This document shows positions 9,974 to 20,244 of a stretch of 64,000 nucleotides of DNA, piece after piece; the stretch's first letter is position 1; every line of letters starts with the position of its first letter. Below the pieces are notes generated by a model. The model had not been told where the DNA came from and searched no databases. It was given only the letters and a program-made list of their open reading frames with translations. The translations under genes and the position numbers were made by a program. Origin of the DNA: Paraburkholderia sp. CNPSo 3272 (lineage in GTDB: Bacteria; Pseudomonadota; Gammaproteobacteria; Burkholderiales; Burkholderiaceae); contig NZ_JAMBPQ010000001.1 in the NCBI RefSeq assembly GCF_024206495.1, positions 186,001 through 250,000 on the forward strand, read 5' to 3'.

Positions 9974-10015
9974 GGTAGCAGGTAGCAGGTAGCAGGTAGC
10001 AGGTAGCAGGTAGCA
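9974..10015. repeat. Six tandem copies of a 7-base repeat
   Basis: GGTAGCA is repeated six times without interruption, nine bases after the glxR stop. A variable-number tandem repeat is likely. The rest of the 482-base gap to 10448 shows no convincing gene or terminator. Confidence 0.95.
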
Positions 10016-10447
10016 GAACGGCGGTTCGCGCGACGCAACGTGCGGACCGCCTGTAGAACCAGATCACGCATACCGGCTGGTGCGCAGGCATTCGAGCGTG
10101 TGCATCAGCCTCCCGTGGGGCGCTTCGCGGCGGCGGCAATCGCCGCGAGGCAAATCGGTGCCGCTCTGGGCTGAGGGCGGCCAGTGGGGTCCGAAAGCGG
10201 CGCCCGGTGACGACGGGGAAGCCTTGGTCGGTCAGACGTCGTCATCGGGTGTCCGCGTGTCGGATGCCCGTTTTTCTTTGCTCTCTCTTTTCTCTGCCCG
10301 ATTTCACACTCTCTGACGCTGTCCCGATAGACGCCGTCGCGGCCGCGTTTCTAGAATCGTGCTTTCATCGGGCTGTCACGCAGACGGGTCAAGGTGGACA
10401 CGGCGCGTGACCACCCAGTCATTTCCAGCACGTGAGGAGTGTGATCG

Positions 10448-10957
10448 ATGGGCATTATCAATTTCATCAAGGAAGCAGGCGAAAAGCTGTTCGGCACGGC
10501 TGCAGCGCCTGCCGCCGCCGCGCAACCCGCTGCCGCACCGGCAGACCCCGCCGCGAATCTCGCCGAGCTGAACCAGAAGGCCGGCGACGCGATCGCAGCC
10601 TATATCCGCTCGCAGGGCCTCGACGCCGACAGCCTCGGCGTGACTTACGACGGCGTCTCGCACACCGTAACGGTCACCGGCAACGCCGCCGACCAGCCGA
10701 CGAAGGAGAAGATCCTCGTCGCGGCCGGCAACGTGCAGAACGTCGACAAGGTCGACGACCAGATGACGGTGACGAACCCCGCGCCCGAAGCGCAGCATCA
10801 CACGGTCGTTGCCGGCGACAACCTCTGGAAGATCGCCGAAAAGTACTACGGCAGCGGCGCGAAGAACGACGCGATCTTCGAGGCGAACACGCCGATGCTC
10901 AAGAGCCCGGACAAGATCTATCCCGGTCAGGTGCTCGTGATTCCACCGCTGCAGTAG
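10448..10957 (+). CDS. LysM/BON-domain potassium-binding-type protein (Kbp/YgaU-like)
   Basis: 169 residues: an N-terminal amphipathic MGIINFIKEAGEKLFG, an Ala/Pro-rich linker (about 17-38), a BON domain (about 40-105) and a C-terminal LysM domain (about 117-168, HTVVAGDNLWKIAEKYYG to YPGQVLVIPPL). This order and length match E. coli Kbp (YgaU), a cytoplasmic K+-binding protein. No signal peptide is visible, which argues against a secreted peptidoglycan binder. A GTGAGGAGTG ribosome-binding region precedes the ATG. Confidence 0.9.
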   Translation: MGIINFIKEAGEKLFGTAAAPAAAAQPAAAPADPAANLAELNQKAGDAIAAYIRSQGLDADSLGVTYDGVSHTVTVTGNAADQPTKEKILVAAGNVQNVDKVDDQMTVTNPAPEAQHHTVVAGDNLWKIAEKYYGSGAKNDAIFEANTPMLKSPDKIYPGQVLVIPPLQ

Positions 10958-10989
10958 CGCGGCAGCACGCTGGCAGGGCCAGAAACGCA

Positions 10990-11021
10990 ACGGGCCTGAC
11001 GAAGCGATCCGTCAGGCCCGT
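10990..11021. terminator. Hairpin between convergent genes
   Basis: A perfect 12-bp stem (10990-11001 with 11010-11021) and 8-base loop lie between the convergent kbp-like and asparaginase genes. The T-run is weak, so it is probably a shared bidirectional terminator. Confidence 0.75.
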
Positions 11022-11043
11022 CTTACTTTGTGCGCGGCCAGCC

Positions 11044-12072
11044 TCAGTACGTGTCGAACACGTCCTGCAGCCCCGCCTTGTCGGTCGTGCCCGCTGCCAG
11101 CGCGAGCAGCAGCAGCACACGCGCCTTGTACGGGCTGAGCGTGCCCGAAGACACGAAGCCGAGCGTATCGTCCTTGGCCGCGCCGTTGTGCATCACGTGC
11201 CCCGAGCCGACGCGCGAGGCGCGCACGACGGCCACGCCCTTGCCGGCCGCCTCGGCGAGCGACTGCTGCAACGCGCCATGAATCGAGCCGTTGCCGGTGC
11301 CTGCCACGACGAGCCCGTCCACGCCGGCGGCAACGAGCGCTTCGACCGCCGCGCGCGACACGCCCGCGTAGCTCATCACGATCTCGACCTGCGGCCATTG
11401 CGCCGATGCCGTGAACGGCGCATCGACGGTATGCGGGCGCAGCGCGCGGCGCTGGAATTCCACGCGCCCGTCCTGCACCCAGCCCAGCGCGCCGATTTCC
11501 GGCGACTGGAAGGCATCCACCGCATAGGTGCTGATCTTCGCGACGTCGCGTGCGCAATGAACGCGGTTATTGAACGCCACCAGCACGCCCTGTCCCGCCG
11601 CCGCCTCGCCCGCCGCGAGCGTGACGGCATTGAGCAGATTGAGCGGGCCGTCGGCGGAAAGCGCCGTGGCGGGCCGCATGGCGGCCGTCAAGATGCATGG
11701 CTTCGCGCTCTTCACCGTGAGATGCAGCAGGTACGCGGTTTCTTCGAGCGTATCCGTGCCGTGCGTGATCACCACGCCGTCGACCTCGTCGCTGGCCAGC
11801 AGTTCGTTCACGCGCTGCGCGAGCGTGGACCACAACGCAAGCGACATGTCCTTGCTGTCGATGCTCGCGACCTGCTCGGCATGGATCCGGGCGATGGCGT
11901 CGAGGCCCGGCACGGCTGCGAGCAGTTGCGCGACACCGATCACGCCGGCCTGGTAGCCGGCGGTGTTCGCGGCGTCTGCGGCGGACCCCGCAATCGTGCC
12001 GCCCGTGGCGAGCACGGCGATGCGCGGCAGCGCCCTGGGCGCCGCCGCGGAAGAGGAAGTGGAAGTATTCAT
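11044..12072 (-). CDS. L-asparaginase
   Basis: 342-residue asparaginase/glutaminase-family amidohydrolase releasing ammonia from asparagine. The first catalytic threonine is in VLATGGTIAGSA (about 20-31); the second is in VVITHGTDTLEETAY (about 100-114). AGTGNGSIHGAL in the C-domain is also conserved. There is no clear signal peptide, only a Ser/Ala-rich N-terminus, so it is probably cytoplasmic, although the motifs resemble type II enzymes. It converges with the kbp-like gene. Confidence 0.93.
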   Translation of the reverse strand: MNTSTSSSAAAPRALPRIAVLATGGTIAGSAADAANTAGYQAGVIGVAQLLAAVPGLDAIARIHAEQVASIDSKDMSLALWSTLAQRVNELLASDEVDGVVITHGTDTLEETAYLLHLTVKSAKPCILTAAMRPATALSADGPLNLLNAVTLAAGEAAAGQGVLVAFNNRVHCARDVAKISTYAVDAFQSPEIGALGWVQDGRVEFQRRALRPHTVDAPFTASAQWPQVEIVMSYAGVSRAAVEALVAAGVDGLVVAGTGNGSIHGALQQSLAEAAGKGVAVVRASRVGSGHVMHNGAAKDDTLGFVSSGTLSPYKARVLLLLALAAGTTDKAGLQDVFDTY

Positions 12073-12122
12073 GGCGGCGATTTTAAGCGATCCGCCGGCC
12101 GCCGAGAAAATCAGCGCGCTTT

Positions 12123-13049
12123 TCAGCTTGCCTCGCGCAACTGGCTCGCGATCTGCTGCTCGGTCAGTTGCGGCGCGAACATTTCGATGAGCCGGTATGC
12201 GTACTGGCGCAGGAACGCGCCCTTGCGCAGGCCCACTCGCGTCGTGCTCGCATCGAACAGATGCTCAGTATCGAGCGCGACGAGTTCGCTGTCGCGCTTC
12301 GGGTCGTAGGCCATCGCCGCGACGATGCCCACGCCCATGCCGAGTTCGACGTAGGTCTTGATCACGTCCGCGTCGATGGCGGTCAGCACCACGTCGGGCA
12401 CGACGCTCGCTTTCGCGAACGCCTGGTCGATATGCGAGCGGCCCGTGAAGTCCTGGTCGTACGTGATGACCGGATACTCGGCCACGTCTTCGAGCGTGAG
12501 ATTTTCGCGGCCCACGAGCGGATGCGTCTTCGGCACGACCACCACGTGATGCCACGAGTAGCACGGAAACGTGACGATGTCGGGGAAGCGGTCGAGCGCC
12601 TCGGTCGAGATGCCGAGATCGGCCTCGCCGTTGATGATCATCTGCGCGATCTGCTGCGGATTGCCCTGGCGCAGCGCGAGGTGGACCTTCGGAAACACTT
12701 CGCGGAACTGGTGCACGACCTTCGGCAGCGCGTAACGTGCCTGCGTGTGCGTCGTCGCGACCACGAGGTGACCGCTGTCCTGGTCCGCGAACTGGCGCGC
12801 CACGCGGCGCAGGTTCTCGGCGTCGAGCAGCATGCGCTCGATCAGCTGATGCACGGCCTTGCCCGGCTCCGTGAGGCCGGTCAGGCGCTTGCCGCGGCGA
12901 ATGAAAATGTCCACGCCAAGTTCGTCTTCGAGATCCTTGATCTGTTTGGAGACGCCCGATTGCGACGTATACAGCACGTTCGCCACTTCGGTGAGGTTCA
13001 TGTTCTGCCGCACGGCTTCGCGCACGAAACGCAACTGCTGAAAATTCAT
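12123..13049 (-). CDS. cysB: CysB-family LysR regulator of sulfur assimilation
   Basis: 308-residue CysB/Cbl/SsuR-type LysR protein. The helix-turn-helix (residues 1-60, MNFQQLRFVREAVRQNMNLTEVA, then SQSGVSKQI) is distinctive for CysB proteins. The effector domain binds acetylserine or sulfate-type ligands in known members. It lies 61 bases downstream of cysA at the end of the sulfate uptake operon and probably activates it. It could be the paralogue SsuR; sequence alone does not separate them. Confidence 0.9.
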   Translation of the reverse strand: MNFQQLRFVREAVRQNMNLTEVANVLYTSQSGVSKQIKDLEDELGVDIFIRRGKRLTGLTEPGKAVHQLIERMLLDAENLRRVARQFADQDSGHLVVATTHTQARYALPKVVHQFREVFPKVHLALRQGNPQQIAQMIINGEADLGISTEALDRFPDIVTFPCYSWHHVVVVPKTHPLVGRENLTLEDVAEYPVITYDQDFTGRSHIDQAFAKASVVPDVVLTAIDADVIKTYVELGMGVGIVAAMAYDPKRDSELVALDTEHLFDASTTRVGLRKGAFLRQYAYRLIEMFAPQLTEQQIASQLREAS

Positions 13050-13110
13050 GGTCTTCTCTCCGGGACTGCTGACCGATTATTCGTTTTTGTCGATATAAGC
13101 ACTGTAACGC

Positions 13111-14169
13111 TCATTGCGCCGGAAATACGCGCAGCCCGCGCGGCACCGCCGTCACGCCCTCGCCGACCGAAAGGCCCAGCGCGCGCCACGACTCGCGGTC
13201 GAGTTCCGCTTCGAGCGCGCCGCCCGTGCGGCTTTCCAGCTCCACGCGCACCGAGCCGCCCAGCGTCACCACCCGGCGCACGTCGACGACGATGCCGTCG
13301 CGATGATCGCTCGCTTCGCGGTGCAGCACGAGGTCGTGCGGCCGCACGTAGGCGAGCGCCGGGCCTTCGAAGCTCGCGTGCACGGAGATCGGCTGCGCTG
13401 CGCCATCTGCGACGAAACCGCGTGCATCCACGCTGCCGGGCAGCCGGTTCGCGGCGCCGAGGAATTCGTACACGAAGGCCGTCTGCGGATGATCATAGAC
13501 GTCCTGCGGGCTGCCCACCTGCTCCACATGCCCATGATTCATCACGACGATGCGATCGGCCACCTCGAGCGCTTCCTCCTGGTCGTGCGTGACGAAGATC
13601 GTCGAGATGTGCAGGTCGTCGTGCAGGCGACGCAGCCACGAGCGCAACTCCTTGCGCACCTTGGCGTCGAGCGCGCCGAACGGTTCGTCGAGCAGCAGCA
13701 CCTTCGGCTCGACGGCGAGAGCGCGCGCCAGCGCGATGCGCTGACGCTGGCCGCCCGACAGCTCGGACGGAAAGCGCTGCGCGAGCCAGTCAAGCTGCAC
13801 GAGCTTGAGCAGCTCATGCACCTTTTCCCGAATCACGGCCTCCGAGGGCCGCTCGCTGCGCGGCTTCACGCGCAGGCCAAAGGCCACGTTCTCGAACACC
13901 GTCATATGGCGGAACAGCGCGTAATGCTGGAACACGAAGCCCACCTGACGCTCGCGCGCGCCCACCTCGCCCACGTCCTGGCCTTGCAGCACGACCTGGC
14001 CCGCGTCCGCGTATTCGAGGCCCGCGATCACACGCAGGAGCGTGGTCTTGCCACAACCGGAAGGTCCGAGCAGCGCAACCAGTTCGCCCGGCGGAAAGTC
14101 GAGCGAGACGTTGTCGAGGGCGGTGAAGTCGCCGAAGCGCTTGTGCAGATTGCTGACGGTGATGCCCAT
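13111..14169 (-). CDS. cysA: Sulfate/thiosulfate ABC transporter ATPase CysA
   Basis: 352-residue ATP-binding subunit. Walker [10 protein letters not shown] (about 34-42), signature [15 protein letters not shown] (about 135-149) and Walker [13 protein letters not shown] (about 155-166) are intact. A TOBE-type C-terminal domain follows from about 235. It starts two bases after cysW and powers sulfate import with CysT, CysW and Sbp. Confidence 0.97.
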   Translation of the reverse strand: MGITVSNLHKRFGDFTALDNVSLDFPPGELVALLGPSGCGKTTLLRVIAGLEYADAGQVVLQGQDVGEVGARERQVGFVFQHYALFRHMTVFENVAFGLRVKPRSERPSEAVIREKVHELLKLVQLDWLAQRFPSELSGGQRQRIALARALAVEPKVLLLDEPFGALDAKVRKELRSWLRRLHDDLHISTIFVTHDQEEALEVADRIVVMNHGHVEQVGSPQDVYDHPQTAFVYEFLGAANRLPGSVDARGFVADGAAQPISVHASFEGPALAYVRPHDLVLHREASDHRDGIVVDVRRVVTLGGSVRVELESRTGGALEAELDRESWRALGLSVGEGVTAVPRGLRVFPAQ

Positions 14170-14171
14170 GT

Positions 14172-15140
14172 TTACTGCTCCCCTACTTGAATCGGTTGGC
14201 GCACGGCGCGAGGCGCTGCGTGTTGTGAAACATGTTGCACGGCCGCGGGTTGCGGGCCCGCGTAGGCGGGAATCTCATCCGCGCCGCGCAGTTCCGACGA
14301 AAGGCGGCGCTCCGCGAGCAGCTTCAGGCCGAGCGTGACGAGCGCGAGCAGCGCGAGCAGCGATGCCACGGCAAACGCCGCCGCGAAGTTGTACTCGTTG
14401 TAAAGGATCTCGACGTGCAGCGGCATCGTGTCGGTCTGGCCGCGAATATGGCCCGACACCACCGAAACCGCGCCGAACTCGCCCATCGCGCGCGCATTGC
14501 AGAGAATCACGCCGTACAGCAGGCCCCAGCGGATATTGGGCAGGGTCACGCGGCGGAACATCTGCCAGCCCGAGGCGCCCAGCACGTGGGCGGCCTCTTC
14601 TTCGTCGTTGCCCTGCGCCTGCATCAGCGGAATCAGTTCGCGTGCGACGAACGGGAACGTCACGAAGATCGTGGCGAGCACGATGCCCGGCACCGCGAAG
14701 ATGATCTGCACGTTGTGGTCTTCGAGCCACGGCCCGAGCCAGCCCTGCGCGCCGAACAACAGCACGTAGATGAGCCCCGAAATCACGGGCGAAACGGAAA
14801 ACGGCAGGTCGATCAGCGTGGTGAGCAGCGCCTTGCCGCGAAACTCGAACTTCGCGATCGCCCACGAGGCCGCGAGCCCGAAGGCCAGATTCAACGGGAC
14901 CGCGATCGCCGCGGTGATGAGCGTGAGCTTGATCGCGGCGAGCGCGTCGGGATCGACGAGCGACGTGAAGTAGAAACGAATGCCCTTCGACAGCGCCTGC
15001 CAGAACACGGCGACGAGCGGCACCACGAGAAACAAAGCGAGAAACGCGAGCGCGATGCCGGTCAGGAGCCAGCGTACCCACGGTGATTCGGTGACCGGGT
15101 CCGGCCGGCGCGTGCTTCGTTGTTGCGGCAGCGTGCTCAT
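14172..15140 (-). CDS. cysW: Sulfate ABC transporter permease CysW
   Basis: 322-residue inner-membrane permease with about six transmembrane segments and the [21 protein letters not shown] loop that contacts CysA. ATG at 15140 overlaps the cysT stop (ATGA), so the two permeases are translationally coupled. The reading frame extends further upstream across cysT, but that part is a shadow. The C-terminal 40 residues are Pro/Ala/Gln-rich. Confidence 0.95.
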   Translation of the reverse strand: MSTLPQQRSTRRPDPVTESPWVRWLLTGIALAFLALFLVVPLVAVFWQALSKGIRFYFTSLVDPDALAAIKLTLITAAIAVPLNLAFGLAASWAIAKFEFRGKALLTTLIDLPFSVSPVISGLIYVLLFGAQGWLGPWLEDHNVQIIFAVPGIVLATIFVTFPFVARELIPLMQAQGNDEEEAAHVLGASGWQMFRRVTLPNIRWGLLYGVILCNARAMGEFGAVSVVSGHIRGQTDTMPLHVEILYNEYNFAAAFAVASLLALLALVTLGLKLLAERRLSSELRGADEIPAYAGPQPAAVQHVSQHAAPRAVRQPIQVGEQ

Positions 15141-16042
15141 TGCGCCCCTCCCGCGAGGGTTGCGCCGAGCACGGCATTCGGCGCGCTGCCGGCCGTTACA
15201 CCCCGGCTCGTGCGGCGCTGCAAATACCACTGCAGCGAATTGATGAGCAGCAGCATGACGAACGACACGCAGAGCATCATCACGGCGAGCGCCGTCGCGC
15301 CCGCGTAGTCGTATTGCTCGAGCTTCGTGATGATGAGCAGCGACGTGATCTCCGACTTCATTGGCACGTTGCCGGCGATGAAGATGACCGAGCCGTACTC
15401 GCCCAGCGCGCGCGCGAACGCGAGCGCGAAGCCGGTGAGGAGCGCCGGCAGCACCGCGGGCAGCACGACGCGGCGGAACGTGAGCCAGCGCGTGGCGCCG
15501 AGGCACGCGGCGGCCTCTTCCTGTTCGCGCTCGAAGTCCTCGAGCACCGGCTGCACCGTGCGCACGACAAACGGCAAGCCGATGAAGGTCAGCGCGACGA
15601 GCACGCCGAGCGGCGTGAAGGCGATCTTGAGACCGAGCGGCTGCAGGAACTGGCCGATCCAGCCATTGCCCGCATACACGGCGGCGAGCGAAATGCCCGC
15701 CACGGAAGTCGGCAGCGCGAACGGTAGATCGACGAGCGCATCGATCACCCGTTTGAACGGGAACGTATAGCGCACGAGCACCCACGCGAGCAGGAAGCCG
15801 AATCCCGCATTGATCAGCGCCGCGCCGAGCGCGGCGGTAAACGTGAGCCGGTACGACGCGAGCACGCGCGGCGACCACACGGCGCGCACGAACTGGCTCC
15901 AGTCGAGTGTCGCCGTCTTTAGAAACGTGGCGGCAAGGGGGATGAGCACCACGAGGCTCAGGTAGGCCACCGTGATGCCGAGCGTCAAGCCGAAGCCAGG
16001 CAGCGCACTGGGCTTGCGCAATCGAAACGTTGTCATGCTCAT
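15137..16042 (-). CDS. cysT: Sulfate ABC transporter permease CysT
   Basis: 301-residue inner-membrane permease with about six helices. [28 protein letters not shown] at the N-terminus and the [22 protein letters not shown] coupling loop identify CysT/CysU. ATG at 16042 or, two codons later, 16036 may be used. It forms the channel with CysW, downstream of sbp. Confidence 0.95.
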   Translation of the reverse strand: MSMTTFRLRKPSALPGFGLTLGITVAYLSLVVLIPLAATFLKTATLDWSQFVRAVWSPRVLASYRLTFTAALGAALINAGFGFLLAWVLVRYTFPFKRVIDALVDLPFALPTSVAGISLAAVYAGNGWIGQFLQPLGLKIAFTPLGVLVALTFIGLPFVVRTVQPVLEDFEREQEEAAACLGATRWLTFRRVVLPAVLPALLTGFALAFARALGEYGSVIFIAGNVPMKSEITSLLIITKLEQYDYAGATALAVMMLCVSFVMLLLINSLQWYLQRRTSRGVTAGSAPNAVLGATLAGGAQ

Positions 16043-16170
16043 CGTCCAGACATGGGTTGCGCGATTCGTGCGTTGCTGATTCGCGCCGAAAAGCGCGCCC
16101 GTAGGCGCGCTTCGTTGTTATGCGGTCACGTCGCTATGCGGACCGCTTACTGCTTGACTGCGTGACAGCT

Positions 16171-17229
16171 TTACTGCGGTTGATAGATCGAATCGAATAC
16201 GCCGCCGTCCGCGAAGTGCGTCTTCTGCGCATTGGGCCAGCCGCCGAAGGTATCGTCGACCGTATAGAGCTTGAGTTTCGGAAACTTCGCCGTGAGCGCC
16301 GCCGGGACCTTGTCCGAACGCGGACGGTAGAAGTTCTTCGCGGCGATCTCCTGGCCCTCTTCGCTATAAAGGAACTGCAGGTAGGCGTCGGCCTCCTTGC
16401 GCGTGCCCTTCTTGTCTACGACCTTGTCCACCACGGCAATCGGCGGCTCAGCCAAAATGCTCACGGAAGGCACCACGATTTCGAACTTGTCCGGACCGAA
16501 TTCCTTGAGCGAGAGAAATGCTTCGTTCTCCCATGCAATCAGCACATCGCCGATGTCGCGCTGCACGAAGCTGGTCGTCGCGCCTCGCGCGCCCGAATCG
16601 AGCACACCCGCGTTCTTGTAGAGCTTCGCGACGAAGTCTTTCGCCTTCTGGTCGTTGCCGCCCGGCTGGTGCAGCGCATACGCCCACGCCGCGAGATAGT
16701 TCCAGCGTGCGCCGCCCGAGGTCTTCGGATTCGGCGTGACGATCGAGACGCCAGGCTTGGTCAGATCGTCCCAGTCCTTGATGTGCTTCGGGTTGCCCTT
16801 GCGCACGAGGAACACGATGGTCGACGTGTACGGCGCGGCGTTGTCGGGCAGGCGCTTTTTCCAGTCCTTCGCGACGATGCCCTTGTTGGCGAGCGCGTCG
16901 ATGTCCCATGCCAGCGCGAGCGTCACGACGTCGGCCTGCAGGCCGTCGAGGACCGAGCGCGCCTGTGCCCCCGAGCCGCCATGGGACTGCTTGATGGTGA
17001 GCGTTTCGCCCGTCTTCGCCTTCCACTGCTTGATGAAGGCTTCGTTGATGTCCTGGTACAGCTCGCGCGTCGGATCGTACGAGACGTTGAGCAGCGAAGT
17101 ATCCGCGTGAGCGGCCACCGGCGCCATGGCCGCCATCGCCGTGACGCCGACGAGCGGCGCAACGCCGATTACCAGTTTCGCCGCCAGTGTTTTCAGCCAG
17201 CCCGCGCGCCCCGTATGTGTCGTGCCCAT
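16171..17229 (-). CDS. sbp: Periplasmic sulfate-binding protein
   Basis: 352-residue sulfate/thiosulfate-binding protein. A signal peptide of about 42 residues ends at AAHADTS; the mature part begins [17 protein letters not shown], typical of Sbp. [12 protein letters not shown] and [16 protein letters not shown] carry ligand-contacting residues. It is the first gene of the sbp-cysTWA-cysB cluster, behind an AT-rich palindrome suitable for CysB. Confidence 0.96.
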   Translation of the reverse strand: MGTTHTGRAGWLKTLAAKLVIGVAPLVGVTAMAAMAPVAAHADTSLLNVSYDPTRELYQDINEAFIKQWKAKTGETLTIKQSHGGSGAQARSVLDGLQADVVTLALAWDIDALANKGIVAKDWKKRLPDNAAPYTSTIVFLVRKGNPKHIKDWDDLTKPGVSIVTPNPKTSGGARWNYLAAWAYALHQPGGNDQKAKDFVAKLYKNAGVLDSGARGATTSFVQRDIGDVLIAWENEAFLSLKEFGPDKFEIVVPSVSILAEPPIAVVDKVVDKKGTRKEADAYLQFLYSEEGQEIAAKNFYRPRSDKVPAALTAKFPKLKLYTVDDTFGGWPNAQKTHFADGGVFDSIYQPQ

Positions 17230-17318
17230 CTATCTGTTCTCCGTTCTCGTATGTGCTCGTTTGCGCTCGTTGATGAACTGCGCTAACGATGGAGGCCAGT
17301 CTAGCGATCTGCTTACAT

Positions 17319-17350
17319 TATTAAAAATGATGTTTTCTCATTTTTTAATA
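17319..17350 (-). promoter_or_regulatory. AT-rich inverted repeat upstream of sbp (candidate CysB site)
   Basis: Arms TATTAAAAATGA (about 17319-17330) and TCATTTTTTAATA (17338-17350) form a near-perfect inverted repeat with a 7-base centre, in an unusually AT-rich stretch about 90-120 bases upstream of the sbp start. CysB sites are long AT-rich imperfect repeats, so it is a plausible operator/promoter region. Function is inferred from position. Confidence 0.5.
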
Positions 17351-17477
17351 CGCAAAAGTGGTAAGGACAGAGGAAGTCGCTGCTGGAGCGCGGTTTCATC
17401 CGCGCAAACACGGAAAAGCGGCGTGATGACAACGCTCAATCGATGAACTTCAAGTAACACTTGAAAAGTGGCGAGTA

Positions 17478-17513
17478 CTGTATAAAAATACAGTTACCTG
17501 TTCAAACATACAG
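17478..17513 (+). promoter_or_regulatory. Two LexA boxes upstream of lexA
   Basis: Two perfect CTGT-N8-ACAG boxes lie at 17478-17493 and 17498-17513, the second ending 7 bases before the lexA ATG. This is standard autoregulation and gives the host consensus for recognising other SOS sites in this window. Confidence 0.93.
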
Positions 17514-17520
17514 TGGCGCC

Positions 17521-18171
17521 ATGACCAAACTCACCGCACGACAGCAGCAGGTTTTCGATCTGGTTCGCCGGGCCATCGAGCGCACGGGCTTCCCGCCCAC
17601 ACGCGCCGAGATCGCGGCGGAACTCGGCTTCAGCTCGGCCAATTCGGCGGAGGAGCATCTGCGTGCGCTGGCGCGCAAGGGCGTGATCGAACTGGCTGCG
17701 GGCGCCTCGCGCGGCATCCGACTCATGCCGGGGCCCGACGACCTGCCGCACCAGTTCACGCTCCCGCACCCGAGCATCATGCAGCTCTCGCTGCCGCTCG
17801 TCGGCCGTGTCGCTGCGGGTAGCCCGATCCTCGCGCAGGAGCACATCTCGCAGAACTACATGTGCGACCCAGCGCTCTTCTCGAGCCGCCCCGACTACCT
17901 GTTGAAAGTGCGCGGCCTTTCCATGCGCGACGCCGGCATCCTCGACGGCGACCTGCTCGCCGTGCAGAAAAAGGCCGAAGCGAAAGACGGCCAGATCATC
18001 GTGGCGCGCCTTGGCGACGACGTCACCGTGAAGCGCCTGAAGCGCCGTCCGCATGGGCTCGAGCTGATCGCCGAGAACCCCGATTACGACAATATCTTCG
18101 TCGAGGCCGGTAGCGCGGAATTCGCGCTCGAAGGCATCGCGGTCGGCCTGATCCGCCCCACCGAATTCTAA
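17521..18171 (+). CDS. lexA: SOS repressor LexA
   Basis: 216-residue repressor of DNA-damage genes. The winged helix-turn-helix spans residues 1-65. The self-cleavage site is Ala99-Gly100 (VAAGSP); the catalytic dyad is Ser134 (GLSMRD) and Lys171 (TVKRL), 37 residues apart as in E. coli. ATG at 17521 is chosen over an in-frame TTG at 17461 because the LexA boxes lie between them. Confidence 0.97.
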   Translation: MTKLTARQQQVFDLVRRAIERTGFPPTRAEIAAELGFSSANSAEEHLRALARKGVIELAAGASRGIRLMPGPDDLPHQFTLPHPSIMQLSLPLVGRVAAGSPILAQEHISQNYMCDPALFSSRPDYLLKVRGLSMRDAGILDGDLLAVQKKAEAKDGQIIVARLGDDVTVKRLKRRPHGLELIAENPDYDNIFVEAGSAEFALEGIAVGLIRPTEF

Positions 18172-18236
18172 GGAATCCGTCTGAGCGCGGTTTGCACATT
18201 GTTTGCGCACCATCTGCGCACCACCTGGAGAGAGTC

Positions 18237-18614
18237 ATGGAACGCCTTGCCCGCCTGCTGCCCTTCCGCCAATTCGGCCGTCTTCGCCATCTCCGCGGAA
18301 TCGCCTCGTGCGCGGTCCGCGAAGTCCGCGGTTCGGCTGCCGCGCTGAGCGGCTCGCTCTTCGAAGACTCACCCGAGATGGTGGCGGCCAGCACGGCCGA
18401 CCTGCCGGTGCTGCCCTCGGCCCAGCCTGCGTTTGCGCGCGTGTCGCTCAACAGCACGCTCAACACCGAACAGCCCATGCGCCGTGCGCCCGTGCGCGTC
18501 TATCAGGGCCCGTCGCGGCTGATCCTCGTCGGCACGGTCGACGCGGTTTGCCGCGCGATCGACCGCTGCATCGCCGAGCAGCACAGCGACCTGCCCGCAG
18601 CGCTTGCGAAGTAG
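18237..18614 (+). CDS. Conserved hypothetical protein downstream of lexA
   Basis: 125 residues, no family recognised. The N-terminus MERLARLLPFRQFGRLRHLRG is basic and amphipathic; residues 50-90 are Ser/Ala/Pro-rich; the C-terminal 45 residues (VRVYQGPSRLILVGTVDAVCRAIDRCI) look folded. A GGAGAGAG ribosome-binding site precedes the ATG. It begins 66 bases after lexA with no terminator between, so it may be co-transcribed and SOS-induced. It might be a small regulator or cell-division effector, but nothing in the sequence proves that. Confidence 0.6.
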   Translation: MERLARLLPFRQFGRLRHLRGIASCAVREVRGSAAALSGSLFEDSPEMVAASTADLPVLPSAQPAFARVSLNSTLNTEQPMRRAPVRVYQGPSRLILVGTVDAVCRAIDRCIAEQHSDLPAALAK

Positions 18615-18704
18615 GCGGCAACGTTGCTCAAATGTGAGAAGAGGTTACGGGCGGGATCGTTTGGCCTGGTTTGCGGTCAACACCGTGTTTGAACGATTTG
18701 CCCT

Positions 18705-19391
18705 ATGCCGATGACGGAAACTCTCCCTATCCCGCGTAAGAACCCAGGCTGGAAAAAGCCCGTTGCTATCACGGTTGCCGTCGCAATGGTCGTTGCCGCG
18801 ATCGGCTACGCCTATGCGTCGCCCTATATCGCGGTGAAACACATGAAAGCCGCGGCCGACGCGCGTGACGCCGTCGCGCTCAATGAGTACGTCGATTACC
18901 CTGCGCTGCGCCTGAGCCTGAAACAAGAGGTGGGCGAGATGCTGCAGCGGCGCGTCGAGGGGCAGCACAGCAGCAATCCGTTGCTTATCCTCGGCGCCGT
19001 GATTGGCGCGGCGCTGATCAGTCCGCTCGTCGATGCCTACGCCACGCCGGAAGGGGTGGCCGCCCTGCTCGACGGCATGCCGCCGACGGGCAAGCCCGGC
19101 GACCGGCCGCATGCGCCGCCGCCGGCGGAATCCGGTGCGCCATCGGCGCAATCGGCAGAACCGGCGCAATCGGCGCCCGCCTCCGCTGCGCTCCCCCCGG
19201 CGGCAGCCGGCAACTCCGCGCCCGAGGCTCGGCCGGTGACTACGGCCGGCTATCGCGGCCTCAATGAATTCGCGCTCACGTGGGACCGCGGCAATACGGG
19301 CGAGCACTACGCCGCGATCCTGCAGCGTCACGGCCTCTTCTCGTGGAAGCTCTCGGCAGTCGAGCTAAACGAAGGAAACGTCTCGAACTGA
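18705..19391 (+). CDS. DUF2939-type membrane-anchored protein
   Basis: 228 residues. A short basic N-terminus is followed by one transmembrane segment (about 20-40, AITVAVAMVVAAIGYAYASPY), then YIAVKHMKAAADARDAVALNEYVDYPALRLSLKQEV, the DUF2939 pattern. A low-complexity Ala/Pro/Ser/Gln linker (about 130-180) precedes a C-terminal segment. Probably anchored in the inner membrane facing the periplasm; role unknown. Confidence 0.75.
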   Translation: MPMTETLPIPRKNPGWKKPVAITVAVAMVVAAIGYAYASPYIAVKHMKAAADARDAVALNEYVDYPALRLSLKQEVGEMLQRRVEGQHSSNPLLILGAVIGAALISPLVDAYATPEGVAALLDGMPPTGKPGDRPHAPPPAESGAPSAQSAEPAQSAPASAALPPAAAGNSAPEARPVTTAGYRGLNEFALTWDRGNTGEHYAAILQRHGLFSWKLSAVELNEGNVSN

Positions 19392-19452
19392 GACAGATCG
19401 GCAGTGAATGCGCGAACAGGCCGGTTCAGTGCGAGCCGGCCCGTTTGACTTC

Positions 19453-19923
19453 CTACGCGGCGGCTTGCTGCTGCTTTTCCTCAGCCGCCGACGAACACGC
19501 CACGAGAATGCTGCACGATACGCGGTCGAGCAGCGGCGTGTTGCCCGCGCCCATCCACCAGCGCGAGAGCCCCGTGCGGCAGCGGTGGCCCACCACCACG
19601 AGGTCGGCATTCAGCTCGTTGGCCAGATTCGCGATTTCGTCGATCGGATGTCCGAACGCGAAGTGCCCCTGAGCGCGCACGCCGCGCTCGGTTAGCCAGT
19701 CCACGCCTTCCTGAAGAATCTCGCGCGCCGTCTCCTCGAAGCGGCCGCAGGCCACGTCGGTCAACAGGCCGGCGCTCTGGGCGATCGTCGAACGCATGTC
19801 GACGACGGAGAGCAAGTGCGTTTCCGCCTGAAGATCGAGCGCAAGATCAGCACCGCAGCGCAGTGCCTTGCGGCCTTCGCGCGAGCCGTCGTAACAGAGC
19901 AGAATTTTTTTATAGCTCGCCAT
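19453..19923 (-). CDS. Universal stress protein (UspA family)
   Basis: 156-residue single-domain Usp. [21 protein letters not shown] is the first beta-alpha unit; [20 protein letters not shown] followed by CSILVACS contains a degenerate version of the nucleotide-binding GxxG-x9-GS/T loop. ATG at 19923; an upstream in-frame extension lacks Usp similarity. The 321 bases between this gene and nodI hold the two divergent promoter regions; no further gene is seen. Confidence 0.88.
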   Translation of the reverse strand: MASYKKILLCYDGSREGRKALRCGADLALDLQAETHLLSVVDMRSTIAQSAGLLTDVACGRFEETAREILQEGVDWLTERGVRAQGHFAFGHPIDEIANLANELNADLVVVGHRCRTGLSRWWMGAGNTPLLDRVSCSILVACSSAAEEKQQQAAA

Positions 19924-20244
19924 GATCGCTTCTCCCCGCCCGCGTGGTTTGCAGGCTGTGCGATTCTCATGATGCTGCGCCGCAATTCCACACGCAAGGG
20001 CTGGAAAACGCCAGGTGTGGATCGAAAACCGCCAGATTCGCCCCGAACGGCGCACGCATCGTGCGCACTGCTGGGTGCTTGCCGCGACATGCATTTGCCT
20101 CGCGTATCGACAAACCGCTCCGAAGCGATGCCCGACCCGCCACGCAGCAATGCACTAAAATGGGCCGCCTTGTTTCGTGCGATTTTCCGTTCGGTACTTC
20201 GAGCGACTCGCGCGATGCCCGTTCGACTCACGTTCAACCGATCC

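Noticed and set aside
9974..10015. CRISPR-like array
   Set aside because: Seven-base repeats without spacers; a simple tandem repeat.
10080..10316. 78-codon frame upstream of the kbp-like gene
   Set aside because: No ribosome-binding site or family; Ser/Arg-rich composition typical of non-coding high-GC DNA.
14172..15878. 568-codon version of CysW extending through cysT
   Set aside because: Only the last 322 codons are CysW; the upstream part is a shadow of cysT. The ATGA overlap fixes the start at 15140.
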